A stretch of 64,000 nucleotides of DNA from Ciona intestinalis (taxonomy: Eukaryota > Chordata > Ascidiacea > Phlebobranchia > Cionidae). This document shows, piece by piece, positions 61,101 to 64,000 of the stretch. The stretch lies in assembly GCF_000224145.3 (NCBI RefSeq), contig NW_004190369.2:62001-126000 (forward strand), given 5' to 3'. Numbering within the stretch: position 1 is the stretch's first letter; each line of letters starts with the position of its first letter. Under the pieces are notes generated by a model. It was not told the DNA's origin, made no database searches, and worked only from the letters and a program-made list of their open reading frames with translations. The position numbers were made by a program, and so were the translations under genes.

Positions 61101-63955
61101 CTGTATATTTAGGATGTTTTCCTCAGCCAAGCGGCATGTTTATTACGAAATGGTAAGGAAGGATTTACACGTGGATTCATTGCATCATAATAGCGATTGT
61201 TTGACTTGGCAATTGATTACGACATAATAACAATTCACACGCTGATTATTTGCGTCATAATAAAAAACAGGTTGGATATTTGCCTTTTTACGTAAGCGAT
61301 CAAGTAAAAGTAAAGGATTGATACGTTTGCAATAAATACTTCGACCTGGGCTATGAAGCAGATGATGTGAGTAATGTTTTGTGAATTTGGTGTTAACAAT
61401 AGGAATGTGTTGAAGTTGTAAAAGCTCAGGTTCGCCGAGATTCAACCAAAAGCTCGGCACGAGCTTATGATGTCATTAAGGAGAAAGGCGTACGAGAATA
61501 CGTTCCTTTTTGGACGAAAGGCGTCGCTAATTAAAATCATTTAGAACACGTGGGTTGCGGTGAAAGAGAAGACGTAATGCAGCACTTTGTATTATTTCAA
61601 TATAAAAAAAGTTTGGGAATTTATGTTTCTTTATTAAAAATCAATCTAATCTGATACGAACCATTGGGCGCTCGTGTTATACGATACCGACTGTTATTCG
61701 AGACGGGCGAGTCTCCAGGGCTGCAATCTAAAGTAATAAAAATGCTTTTTCACATTGCACAAGGCTCCCATACAAAACATTAAAAGAACGAATCTCAAAA
61801 AAATAAACACACTGCTGCCGACTCCCAGAAATGTAAAGGTGCCACCCATCTTTTGAATTTTTCAAATGCCGTTATACACAGTATTTACCTGCCGGAATAC
61901 CAAACTATCAGGTTTACAATTTAATATACTGTATGTTACCCGTACACGTTTAATCAATAGAAAGTGGAGCAGCATAGTTTTAATAAACACCACAAGCATG
62001 TTTTGTTTTAAAAATAATGTGTTATTTTAAAAAGATTTCCATGACAGAATATTTATTAAACCAAGAAAATACAAAATAAACTAGTGCTACAAATTAATAG
62101 AAATAAAGTGCTACAGGACCACAAATCTATATTCCAGTCAAAACTATAATATATTCTACATGTGTGGATCCTGCTTCAAGCTGTACAGCGGTCTCATACC
62201 AACCACCAAATCATAAGAGAGAACTGTACCGTTCACACGCTTATGATGTATTTAATATGAACATAAGAATTCTTTACAACTGCTTGATCAAAAACGTGAA
62301 AAAGCAAATAATCAACCTAGTTTAGGTAGTTTATTATCACCTTTTTAACAAGTGAATTACATTTATTTTACACAAAACAGTGGGTACAAGGCACTAATTT
62401 TATGAAGTGAATGGCAAAAAGTACAAGGGTGTGGCATTTAGGCTACCGAATGATTTAAAAGATGACCAGGGCTCGACATTAACGCTCGTCTGCTTGTCCC
62501 AGGCAACCAAAACAGTCGACGGGACAAGTGAATTTTGTTAGGCACTTGTCCAAAGGGACAAGTAGGGAAATAACGTTTATATTGAATGTTAAATAAGCCG
62601 GCGAATTGACAAATTCGTATGTTTAGGCTTCACAAGCCCATTGTGTAAAGAGGCGATATAAAATTAGAGAAATCGTTGATGCGAACGCACCGGCTCGTGC
62701 ATTCGACTGCCTGAGAGCTTGCTTTCATTTGTAAGTTTTTTAACAACCAAGTCAAAGTTAATGTCTTTATAAGTAGCTATTTAATAAGGCCGTTAAAATA
62801 ATCACCCTTATTTTTAAAAACATTAAAATTATTTAGTTTAGTTTTAGTTTTTTTTACAAAATGTTTTTTTTCACAAAAACTAAAAATGTACTGGCTAAAC
62901 CATAGAGTGTTACAATCTCTCCTCCTCCTTTTCCACCAGTAAACCTGTGTTATTTCGTAACAAAAATTTACCTTGGCAGCCCCTTGTAAATATATTTGAA
63001 ACTGTTATATTTTATGGCTGCACCACTCATTGATATAGTCAATGCGCTGCTCTCTTATATCCAACAAATTAAGAAAATCAGTGTGGTGGATGAAAAATTT
63101 AATTACGACATCACGTTTTGGACCTACAAGATGTTACACAACACAGCGAGGAAGTAAAACACATATTCACACATGAAGTGTGGCAATCACCCAGTATAAA
63201 GTTATCTGACAAAATTAGGCTGGACAAATTAAGTTCTGAATGTTGTTGTTAAGTCAGAATTGGTGTTAAAACAAACACAGAAGGAATTGTCCCTTACCTC
63301 CAAAATCTGGTGGCAAGTTAACAGATTCATAATCTGAAAATGCCCATTCTGCTTTCTCATAAACGCTTTGTGGGTTGGTTCGAAGTAATCCAATCCATAC
63401 TGTAGAGCCAAAAGCCAAGAGGTGCATTCGTGCTTTTGTGTAGATAAAATCGTTTCTAGCCTTTGTTTTTGGCATAGCTAAGTGGCCATATGTGTCTAAA
63501 TACCATTTTCATTAAATACATGCTTGAATATTTTTATTTAAAAAATTACCTTTGCAAAAATTTGAAGCCTCTGTATGCCTTACACGTTCTTTAAAGAAAA
63601 GATAAGTCTTACCCTCAAACATTTCCTCATGTGTTGCTGTTATGCCTGAATTCATCAACATATTAATTATAAAATTTTCTTGTATTTACAATCAAAATTT
63701 TATCTAAAACATAATACAACAATGAGATCTTCTGACATTTGTCCATTTCAGAATTTAATAGTAATTTTAACATTAAATTTTAAACTTAACAAATGTGTCT
63801 CTGTTCAAAACGTAACACAAAATAAAAATTACCTGAAGATTTGTCACAGTCTTTGGAACCCTCCTTGAAAATACCATTGCACTGGCACACTTCGTTAATG
63901 CAGTTTTGTAAACCATGGCAACTAACAGTAACAGGGCAGGCAAGTGCCGGAATAT
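19110..63955 (-). CDS. Gene R: giant CTLD/EGF-headed protein with 69 tandem four-cysteine modules (5' end outside window)
   Basis: About 150 exons join in frame. Transcript order: EGF-like exon, CTLD exons, then 69 modules, each one 154-bp core exon plus one 83-bp linker exon, then a 13-residue tail. Core exons start in phase 1 and end in phase 2; linkers do the reverse. Each module has four cysteines: PENC, (V/I)(E/D)CL, (G/D)C and the linker CYG. E-core modules (EGTKAPVKL, d-linker) alternate with G-core modules (KGYRYPGNLT, h-linker). About 6,050 residues are visible. No transmembrane segment is seen in the array or tail, so secretion or an extracellular matrix role is inferred; the signal peptide must lie beyond 64 kb. 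CTLDs are often sugar- or protein-binding; the repeat family is one I cannot name. Splice sites were assigned by GT/AG and frame, not by transcript data. Some predictors may split this into several genes. Confidence 0.82.
19201..19868 (-). CDS. Gene R repeat pair 34 (modules 68-69), last of the array
   Basis: Exons: E-core 19715-19868 (FPENCTTYYGPHSMEC, NGCLVEGTKDPLKL), d-linker 19572-19654 (TAESGDEEKGMECYGIG), G-core 19342-19495 (PDNCDSYYGPHNLEC, MGWRYPGNLT), h-linker 19201-19283 (SAADDGNDEDQLNCYGLG). Divergent from the homogenised middle of the array, as expected for an array edge. Confidence 0.77.
20129..20757 (-). CDS. Gene R repeat pair 33 (modules 66-67)
   Basis: Exons: E-core 20604-20757 (FPDNCATYYGPHSVEC), d-linker 20467-20549 (AEANGGDKDKELECYGLG), G-core 20260-20410 (151 bp, one codon short: HGLHTLEC, SADAALQTFNLR), h-linker 20129-20211 (SAADAGNDDHQLNCYGLG). 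A second in-frame acceptor lies 72 bp upstream of the E-core, at a relic exon start. Confidence 0.77.
20786..20829 (-). pseudogene. Relic of an E-core exon start with a usable acceptor
   Basis: After an AG acceptor it reads AFPDNCDACVLNGPF, resembling the start of an E-core, then decays. The reading frame stays open through the intervening 72 bp into the intact E-core at 20604-20757, in the same frame. Use of this acceptor would therefore add 24 residues without a frameshift. Confidence 0.5.
21035..21681 (-). CDS. Gene R repeat pair 32 (modules 64-65), short E-core
   Basis: Exons: E-core 21537-21681 (145 bp, three codons shorter at its end: KLNDTELHDIDLR), d-linker 21390-21472, G-core 21172-21325 (HGPHFFNC), h-linker 21035-21117 (ends GIxS-type with A before the donor). 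The frame is kept. Confidence 0.78.
21721..22106. repeat. Two-copy 192-bp tandem duplication in a gene R intron
   Basis: AAAGCAGTGTTTCTAACATA through GTGATAAAGGTATAT occurs twice with one obvious difference (AAGGTAAGCG versus AAGATAAGCG). It lies upstream of the E-core of repeat pair 32. Confidence 0.8.
22267..22914 (-). CDS. Gene R repeat pair 31 (modules 62-63)
   Basis: Exons: E-core 22761-22914 (FPENCDTYHGEHIVEC, GEHI replacing GPHS), d-linker 22625-22707 (KADGGDEDKELECYGLG), G-core 22410-22563 (FPNNCNSYHGRHSIEC, PNNLT), h-linker 22267-22349. Confidence 0.8.
22991..23666 (-). CDS. Gene R repeat pair 30 (modules 60-61)
   Basis: Exons: E-core 23513-23666 (FPENCDTFYGPHSVQC), d-linker 23362-23444 (LEAVGGNKNKELECYGIG), G-core 23148-23301 (FPENCDSFFGPHSVDC, EGFRHPNNLT), h-linker 22991-23073 (SAADGGNDYHQLNCYGLS). 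Confidence 0.8.
23892..24862 (-). CDS. Gene R repeat pair 29 (modules 58-59), with a GC donor
   Basis: Exons: E-core 24709-24862 (FPENCTTYHGPHSAEC), d-linker 24570-24652 (AGAYAGDEVKQLECYGLG), G-core 24355-24508 (HEPHSIDC instead of HGPHS), h-linker 23892-23974. The expected G-core end (AATTTAAG) is followed by GCAGGT. Only a GC-AG intron there gives the normal 154-bp, phase 2 exon; the GT four bases further on would shift the frame. Confidence 0.7.
25002..26363 (-). CDS. Gene R repeat pair 28 (modules 56-57)
   Basis: Exons: E-core 26210-26363 (GCVGEGTKAPVKL), d-linker 26042-26124 (ends CYGL, donor after A), G-core 25832-25985 (FPENCTSYHGPHSLDC), h-linker 25002-25084. The 747-bp intron before the h-linker includes a short dispersed repeat (about 25200-25320) partly shared with about 61.99-62.03 kb. 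Confidence 0.8.
26489..27131 (-). CDS. Gene R repeat pair 27 (modules 54-55)
   Basis: Exons: E-core 26978-27131 (LPENCTTYHGPHSVEC), d-linker 26831-26913 (KAASGDDDKELECYGLG), G-core 26621-26774 (FPENCTSYHGPHSINC, YPGNLT), h-linker 26489-26571 (SAADSGSDDHQLNCYGLG). The 686-bp intron before the E-core (27132-27817) holds nothing recognisable. Confidence 0.8.
27818..28539 (-). CDS. Gene R repeat pair 26 (modules 52-53), with a shifted donor site
   Basis: Exons: E-core 28383-28539, d-linker 28251-28333 (VEAHGGNKVKGLECYGIG), G-core 28033-28186, h-linker 27818-27900. Compared with its close sister at 29105-29258, one base is missing just before the usual donor (ACTGTAG versus ACTATTAG). The usual GT (28385-28386) would break the frame and give an early stop in the linker; the GT four bases downstream (28381-28382) restores phase 2, so that donor was chosen, making a 157-bp core. 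Confidence 0.68.
28617..29258 (-). CDS. Gene R repeat pair 25 (modules 50-51)
   Basis: Exons: E-core 29105-29258 (KLEANETEALDLLTIR), d-linker 28969-29051 (GILNKFDLVRMEADGG), G-core 28751-28904 (STDCLISIWKKVDC, PDNLT), h-linker 28617-28699. The d-linker/G-core intron is 64 bp, close to the smallest in the gene. Confidence 0.8.
29442..30093 (-). CDS. Gene R repeat pair 24 (modules 48-49)
   Basis: Exons: E-core 29940-30093 (KLETNETAALDLLNVK, with an NET sequon), d-linker 29799-29881 (SEADGGDKDKGLECYGIG), G-core 29581-29734 (YPESCDSYHGPHSIEC, GCKLKGYRFPNNLT), h-linker 29442-29524. Confidence 0.8.
30198..30840 (-). CDS. Gene R repeat pair 23 (modules 46-47)
   Basis: Exons: E-core 30687-30840 (FPSDCDSYYGPHSVEC), d-linker 30545-30627 (ends ECYGVG), G-core 30336-30489 (WKEVNCKVKGYRYPGNLT), h-linker 30198-30280. 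Confidence 0.8.
30982..31680 (-). CDS. Gene R repeat pair 22 (modules 44-45)
   Basis: Exons: E-core 31527-31680 (WISKGCLSEGTKAP), d-linker 31384-31466 (EVMHNFTLVRMEADGG, adding an NFT sequon in the linker), G-core 31119-31272 (CKLKGYRFPNNLT), h-linker 30982-31064. Confidence 0.8.
31840..32967 (-). CDS. Gene R repeat pair 21 (modules 42-43)
   Basis: Exons: E-core 32814-32967 (SVQC, WKGCLNEGTKAPVKL, HADKEAVDLLTVE), d-linker 32655-32737 (VEAHGGDKDKGLECYGIG), G-core 32437-32590, h-linker 31840-31922. The 514-bp intron before the h-linker is low-complexity AT-rich sequence. Confidence 0.8.
33055..33708 (-). CDS. Gene R repeat pair 20 (modules 40-41)
   Basis: Exons: E-core 33555-33708 (YNGPHSVDC), d-linker 33407-33489 (MEADGGDKEKGLECYGIG), G-core 33194-33347 (canonical), h-linker 33055-33137 (LAADGGNDDHQLNCYGLG). 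Confidence 0.8.
33803..34270. mobile_element. hAT MITE in a gene R intron
   Basis: Ends CAGAGGCTCCCAAACC and GGTTTTGGAACCCCTG form an imperfect inverted repeat, and TTATAGAA flanks both sides exactly (33795-33802, 34271-34278). 468 bp, no coding. It lies between repeat pairs 19 and 20. Confidence 0.85.
34664..35326 (-). CDS. Gene R repeat pair 19 (modules 38-39)
   Basis: Exons: E-core 35173-35326 (FPANCDTYYGPHSVEC, EGSKAPVKL), d-linker 35026-35108, G-core 34808-34961 (GCKVKGYRYPGNFT, sequon NFT rather than NLT), h-linker 34664-34746 (SEADGGNDDHQLNCYGTG). The next intron (33709-34663) contains a hAT MITE. Confidence 0.8.
35601..36286 (-). CDS. Gene R repeat pair 18 (modules 36-37)
   Basis: Exons: E-core 36133-36286, d-linker 35974-36056, G-core 35766-35919 (FHGPHSIPCLVTIW, with P before the second cysteine), h-linker 35601-35683. 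Parent or copy of pair 14 at an offset of about 4.2 kb. Confidence 0.8.
36520..37637 (-). CDS. Gene R repeat pair 17 (modules 34-35)
   Basis: Exons: E-core 37484-37637 (WKWQGCLGEGTKAP, donor GTGTGT), d-linker 36879-36961, G-core 36660-36813 (HGLHSINC), h-linker 36520-36602. The E-core to d-linker intron is 522 bp with no recognisable content. Confidence 0.8.
37943..38620 (-). CDS. Gene R repeat pair 16 (modules 32-33)
   Basis: Exons: E-core 38467-38620 (FPDNCNTYYGPHSVEC), d-linker 38304-38386 (MEADNGDKDKGLECYGIG), G-core 38084-38237 (YPEHCDSYHGPHSINC, KGFRYPGNLT), h-linker 37943-38025. The d-linker/G-core intron is 66 bp. Confidence 0.8.
38827..39546 (-). CDS. Gene R repeat pair 15 (modules 30-31)
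   Basis: Exons: E-core 39393-39546 (FPKNCDTYYGPHSVEC, WIWQGCLDEGSKAP, donor GTTAGT), d-linker 39184-39266 (KGLQCYGIG, Q replacing the usual E before the cysteine), G-core 38966-39119 (canonical), h-linker 38827-38909 (LAADGG). Counterpart of pair 19 in the 4.2-kb duplication. Confidence 0.8.
39822..40489 (-). CDS. Gene R repeat pair 14 (modules 28-29)
   Basis: Exons: E-core 40336-40489, d-linker 40177-40259, G-core 39965-40118 (YPQNCDSYHGPHSINC, VQGYRFPGNLT), h-linker 39822-39904. Near-duplicate of pair 18, including intron sequence. Confidence 0.8.
40696..41349 (-). CDS. Gene R repeat pair 13 (modules 26-27)
   Basis: Exons: E-core 41196-41349 (FPNNCDTYYGPHSVQC, EGTRAPVKL), d-linker 41053-41135, G-core 40835-40988 (HGTHSIDC instead of HGPHS), h-linker 40696-40778. 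Its h-linker and flanking intron belong to the 4.2-kb duplicated segment (compare pair 17). Confidence 0.8.
41444..42083 (-). CDS. Gene R repeat pair 12 (modules 24-25)
   Basis: Exons: E-core 41930-42083 (FPVNCDTYYGPHSVEC), d-linker 41780-41862 (VVADGGDKDKGLECYGIG), G-core 41576-41729 (CKLEGYRFPNNLT), h-linker 41444-41526 (SAADGGNEDHQLNCYGLG). Confidence 0.8.
42337..43003 (-). CDS. Gene R repeat pair 11 (modules 22-23)
   Basis: Exons: E-core 42850-43003 (FPQTCAAYYGPHSVEC, DADKEAVDLLTVE), d-linker 42690-42772, G-core 42472-42625 (canonical), h-linker 42337-42419 (SAADGGSPDHQLNCYGTG). The E-core ending and the following intron are nearly identical to those of pairs 13 and 21, which marks shuffled duplicate blocks. 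Confidence 0.8.
43079..43737 (-). CDS. Gene R repeat pair 10 (modules 20-21)
   Basis: Exons: E-core 43584-43737 (FPQNCDTYYGPHSVEC, EGTKAPIKL), d-linker 43434-43516 (VEAHGGNKDKGLECYGIG), G-core 43217-43370 (canonical, YPGNLT), h-linker 43079-43161 (SAADNGNGDHQLNCYGLG). The 63-bp intron between d-linker and G-core has no stop in one frame, so linker and core can appear as a single open frame. Confidence 0.8.
43868..44535 (-). CDS. Gene R repeat pair 9 (modules 18-19)
   Basis: Exons: E-core 44382-44535 (FPEFCDTYHGPHSVEC), d-linker 44231-44313 (MEADGGDKDKGLECYGIG), G-core 44010-44163 (CKAKGYRYPSNLT), h-linker 43868-43950 (SAADSGNVDHQLNCYGTG). The 776-bp intron upstream (44536-45311) is AT-rich with nothing recognisable. 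Confidence 0.8.
45312..45957 (-). CDS. Gene R repeat pair 8 (modules 16-17)
   Basis: Exons: E-core 45804-45957 (GPYSVEC, WEWKGCLAEGTKAP), d-linker 45668-45750 (MEAHGGDKDKGLECYGIG), G-core 45450-45603 (GPHSIEC, GCKVEGYRYPGNLT), h-linker 45312-45394 (SAAESGNTDHQLNCYGIG). Confidence 0.8.
46082..46755 (-). CDS. Gene R repeat pair 7 (modules 14-15)
   Basis: Exons: E-core 46602-46755 (VSIGCLSEGSKAPVKL), d-linker 46435-46517 (MEADNGDEDKGLECYGIG), G-core 46228-46381 (GCKLKGYRYPGNLT, donor GTTAGT), h-linker 46082-46164 (LAADDGNTDHQLNCYGTG). Confidence 0.8.
46954..47603 (-). CDS. Gene R repeat pair 6 (modules 12-13)
   Basis: Exons: E-core 47450-47603 (FPDNCDTYYGPHSVEC, EGSKAPVKL), d-linker 47307-47389 (VEADGGDKDKGMECYGIG), G-core 47089-47242 (YPANCDAFYGPHSIKC, VQGYRFPGNLT), h-linker 46954-47036 (TAADGGNADHQLNCYGIG). 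Confidence 0.8.
47893..49037 (-). CDS. Gene R repeat pair 5 (modules 10-11)
   Basis: Exons: E-core 48884-49037 (FPENCDAYYGPHSVEC, donor GTGGGT), d-linker 48510-48592 (IEADGGDTDKELECYGVG), G-core 48031-48184 (YPENCDSYNGPHSIDC), h-linker 47893-47975. The 325-bp intron before the G-core holds a dispersed repeat also present at about 14.96-15.11 kb. Confidence 0.8.
49149..50067 (-). CDS. Gene R repeat pair 4 (modules 8-9)
   Basis: Exons: E-core 49914-50067 (FPESCDSFEGPHSVEC), d-linker 49698-49780 (SEADAGNVIKGEECYGGG), G-core 49315-49468 (FPENCDAFYGPHSIDC, PNNLT), h-linker 49149-49231. A relic of a second E-core end (49837-49888) lies in the intron after the E-core. The linker is unusual in ending CYGGG. 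Confidence 0.78.
49837..49888 (-). pseudogene. Relic of an E-core exon end inside a gene R intron
   Basis: Reads LDAAEEEALNLMNIE followed by a good donor (GTAAGT), matching the end of E-core exons, but it lacks the upstream two thirds with all the cysteines. It lies between the E-core and d-linker of repeat pair 4. It looks like the remainder of a deleted or unequally duplicated module. Confidence 0.6.
50190..50997 (-). CDS. Gene R repeat pair 3 (modules 6-7)
   Basis: Exons: E-core 50844-50997 (FKESCTSFTGPHSVQC), d-linker 50649-50731 (VEADGGDADKVLECYGIG), G-core 50439-50592 (YPENCDSYHGPHSIDC, YPGNLT), h-linker 50190-50272 (SAADAGDADHQLNCYGIG). First pair with the canonical G-core; the G-core donor is GTTAAA. 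Confidence 0.78.
51147..54779 (-). CDS. Gene R repeat pair 2 (modules 4-5), interrupted by a transposon-filled intron
   Basis: Exons: E-core 54626-54779 (FPENCLTYNGPHSVDC, GCRNDGTHAPVKL), d-linker 54194-54276 (ends ECFGTG), G-core 53884-54037 (YPDGCTTHSGPHTMEC, no sequon), h-linker 51147-51229 (TAADGGDATHQSNCYGVG). The G-core to h-linker intron is 2.65 kb, unlike the usual 50-800 bp, because nested elements fill 51274-53806. Confidence 0.7.
51795..52055. repeat. Dispersed block shared with 12585-12845
   Basis: About 250 bp nearly colinear, including CGTTTGTTGGCACCGCACGA and CACTTTTCACGAGAATAAAT. Both copies lie inside transposons, so this is transposon body, not a host gene. Confidence 0.7.
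52237..53491. mobile_element. hAT-type element carrying an internal minisatellite
   Basis: CAGTGGCGCACCCAG at the left and its exact complement CTGGGTGCGCCACTG at the right (15 bp). Perfect 8-bp target duplication CCGTTGTG at 52229-52236 and 53492-53499. The ends are close relatives of those of the 11362-13142 element. Nearly the whole interior is a 41-bp tandem array; a poly-G run follows the left end. Confidence 0.88.
52440..53455. repeat. 41-bp minisatellite, about 24 copies
   Basis: Unit TCCCTCGTTAAACGATGCTA followed by AGTTACACGTCCGCGAACTCG, with variants (GAAGC/GACGC, CGGCC/CGTCC, GCAAA/GCGAA). A few copies have an insertion (AACAAGCGACG, AACTAGGCGACG). GC-rich compared with surroundings. 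Confidence 0.9.
55130..56448 (-). CDS. Gene R repeat pair 1 (modules 2-3)
   Basis: Exons: E-core 56295-56448 (FPDNCLSFYGPYS), d-linker 55545-55627 (TEADSGNTQKQLECFGIG), G-core 55312-55465 (YQENCTTFYGPHSMEC, KVEGEKYPPKL), h-linker 55130-55212 (MADQGEEQHQLNCYGLG). Divergent edge pair; the sequon found in later G-cores is absent. Confidence 0.72.
56506..56876 (-). CDS. Gene R module 1: first, unpaired G-type module
   Basis: Core 56723-56876 (YPDGCTTLNGRHTVEC, KRVGCVEMGDKYPEK) and linker 56506-56588 (SADTGSKPEQLDCYGIG). It is the most divergent core: GRHT replaces GPHS and there is no NLT sequon. It begins the array directly after CTLD-d. By position it is a G-core, which makes the count of G-cores 35 against 34 E-cores. 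Confidence 0.72.
56978..57665 (-). CDS. Gene R exons: CTLD-d, last lectin domain before the repeat array
   Basis: Exons 57559-57665 (107 bp: KFRFHVNKQTHADAKSTC), 57304-57412 (109 bp: VEKWWIGLDD) and 56978-57157 (180 bp: FIWSNGEPHDQPGGHYTNW, DCVAAGADG, YWTEEACTDAFTFVC). This is a complete CTLD with WIGL and all four core cysteines. The EPN-type site reads EPHDQP, so calcium binding is uncertain. The last exon ends ACA A in phase 1 and splices into the first repeat module. Gene L has the same architecture at 16160-16266, 14645-14753 and 8844-9020. Confidence 0.8.
57742..58042 (-). CDS. Gene R exons: cysteine-containing spacer
   Basis: Two exons, 57972-58042 (71 bp: LPSQCPTYNPPLVQGC...) and 57742-57886 (145 bp: RCTASLSADSLRAFSLL...NSTNLEVGVFHELCNG). 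They sit between the orphan CTLD half and CTLD-d and keep the frame (phase 1 to 0 to 1). There are four cysteines and one NST glycosylation sequon. I recognise no domain; it behaves like an interdomain linker with a likely helix (LRKMSVLIEEISAN). Confidence 0.6.
58100..58340. repeat. Possible interspersed repeat in a gene R intron
   Basis: Contains GTGTCTTGCCCAAGGACACA and ends GTTAACCACTGTACTACTATG, phrases reminiscent of SINE-like repeats in marine animals. A related but inverted TTCTTGGGCAAGATACTTCA occurs at about 25294. The class is not established from sequence alone. Confidence 0.35.
58444..58638 (-). CDS. Gene R exon: orphan CTLD C-terminal half with QPD motif
   Basis: A 195-bp, phase 1-1 exon encoding only the second half of a CTLD: RWYLGGSEHAQPDNKWC, ENCGAMRIDL, then WVDEWCDKKKPFVCES. 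QPD in this position is the galactose-type calcium/sugar motif in classical CTLDs; the usual WND is replaced by WVDEW, so sugar binding is uncertain. No N-terminal half precedes it. It may complete CTLD-a across the inserted CTLD-b cassette, because the phases match. Confidence 0.7.
58741..60637 (-). CDS. Gene R exons: CTLD-b
   Basis: Exons 60441-60637 (197 bp, ends phase 0), 59227-59428 (202 bp) and 58741-58902 (162 bp, ends phase 1). The first reads MTVGGELPLYTYNF, then the AIDHC...GSHLPYL helix region; the second has PIWLAAKEE and FQWSDGT; the third has CFYHLRGWVDC and ends HVFCEK. Together these give the four canonical CTLD cysteines. The cassette is phase 1 at both ends. Part of the first exon appears a second time at about 59860-59888, beside the assembly gap, as a redundant allele. 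Confidence 0.75.
59889..59938. other. Assembly gap (50 N)
   Basis: Separates two allelic versions of the same sequence; the real distance may be zero or negative. Confidence 0.99.
59939..60048. mobile_element. TAGGGATG MITE end at an allelic junction
   Basis: Starts at the right edge of the N gap with AGATTACGTGTGATGACGTC-like MITE sequence and ends CTGTAATGTGCATCCCTA. The base after it joins sequence (GATAACAT...) that also occurs without the MITE at 59465 onward. Confidence 0.7.
60711..61723. mobile_element. hAT-like element in a gene R intron
   Basis: CAGCCCTGGAGACTC at the left and GAGTCTCCAGGGCTG at the right are a perfect 15-bp inverted repeat. A target duplication is not clean (GGCAATCA against CAATCTAA, sharing CAATC). 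The interior includes GTCGGCAATTGGCAATTGCCGA palindromic motifs and a dispersed GTGGATTCATTGCATCATAA block; no transposase. Confidence 0.7.
61724..63004. other. Gene R intron DNA with scattered repeats
   Basis: No exon found. GGGCTCGACATTAACGC at 62469 looks like a lone transposon end. 62660-62710 (GTTGATGCGAACGCACCGGC) resembles 52338-52388 inside the hAT element. CAAGCATGTTTTGTTTTAAAAATAATG near 61990 resembles about 25205. Confidence 0.45.
63005..63123 (-). pseudogene. Decayed CTLD C-terminal-half exon with in-frame stop
   Basis: An acceptor (CTTGTAG, AG at 63124-63125) lies about 170 bp downstream of the preceding CTLD-a exon, in the matching phase 1. The reading GPKRDVVIKFF...INEWCSHKI aligns by eye with the WVDEWCDKKKPFVC end of the exon at 58444-58638, but stops (TAA at 63005-63007) before the final cysteine. 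It could be a relic of the original CTLD-a ending, an alternative last exon giving a short protein, or an assembly error. Gene L has no visible counterpart in its very short intron at 2044-2126. Confidence 0.45.
63298..63645 (-). CDS. Gene R exons: N-terminal half of CTLD-a
   Basis: Two exons, 63550-63645 (96 bp) and 63298-63495 (198 bp). The first begins the fold (FEGKTYLFFKER, first cysteine in NFCKG). The second carries the central VWIGLL strand, the WIGL hallmark of CTLDs, then WAFSDYES, and ends in phase 1 at FGG. The C-terminal half with the last two cysteines does not follow directly; the next confident exon starts another CTLD. Gene L has exons of exactly the same lengths at 2380-2475 and 2127-2324. 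Confidence 0.75.
63833..63955 (-). CDS. Gene R exon: EGF-like cysteine-rich domain
   Basis: A 123-bp exon with phase 1 at both ends. It reads IPALACPVTVSCHG, then C-INEVCQCNG and finally GSKDCDK: six cysteines spaced like an EGF-like domain (C-x5-C-x6-C-x5-C-x-C-x10-C approximately). The gene L exon at 8208-8327 (120 bp) is its counterpart, with the same C-x-C pair. It is the first exon of gene R in the window; earlier exons must lie to the right because the acceptor (AG at 63956-63957) demands one. Confidence 0.72.
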
Positions 63956-64000
63956 CTAAACATACAATAAAGTAAAATGTGTATAATCTTTTATATTGGG

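Overview
The window looks like AT-rich chromosomal DNA of an invertebrate chordate, most likely an ascidian tunicate such as Ciona. The reasons are very short spliced introns (down to about 64 bp), C-type lectin-like domain (CTLD) and EGF-like exons with phase 1 borders, and many hAT-type MITEs. The species is an inference. There are no bacterial-style operons or CRISPR arrays, and I found no complete rRNA or tRNA gene. Coding sequence lies on the minus strand in short spliced exons. Three assembly gaps (N runs) occur at 12297-12346, 16938-17437 and 59889-59938.

Right part (about 19.1-64 kb): one giant gene, here called gene R, is read right to left. Its 5' end lies beyond the window. In transcript order it encodes an EGF-like exon, the first half of a CTLD, a complete second CTLD, an orphan CTLD C-terminal half carrying a QPD motif, a spacer, another complete CTLD, and then an uninterrupted array of 69 tandem four-cysteine modules of about 79 residues. 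A short tail ends the protein. About 6,050 residues are encoded in view. Each module is made of two exons: a 154-bp core (PENC..GPHS..CL..IW..C) and an 83-bp linker ending in CYGxG. Two flavours of module alternate strictly: 'E-core' (EGTKAPVKL) plus 'd-linker' (ADGGDKDKGLEC), then 'G-core' (KGYRYPGNLT) plus 'h-linker' (AADGGNDDHQLNC). I do not recognise this module as a named family. It is the best candidate for an undescribed system: a very large, probably secreted and glycosylated lectin-headed repeat protein.

Left part (1.8-16.3 kb): gene L is a partial paralogue of gene R on the same strand. It has a CTLD (three exons), a small exon, an EGF-like exon, a half CTLD and the first exon of the next CTLD, then runs off the left edge. 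Four exon types shared with R have identical lengths (96, 198, 197 and 109 bp), so the two genes are tandem duplicates. The introns of L have been expanded by transposons.

The rest is mobile and repetitive DNA. Clear cases are hAT-type elements with 8-bp target duplications (5826-6533, 11362-13142, 33803-34270, 52237-53491), foldback elements (15430-16018, 16397-16937), a Harbinger-like element (17976-18610), a family of 'TAGGGATGCACATTAC' MITEs, and several minisatellites. At 59.4-60.5 kb the assembly appears to contain both alleles of one heterozygous MITE insertion.
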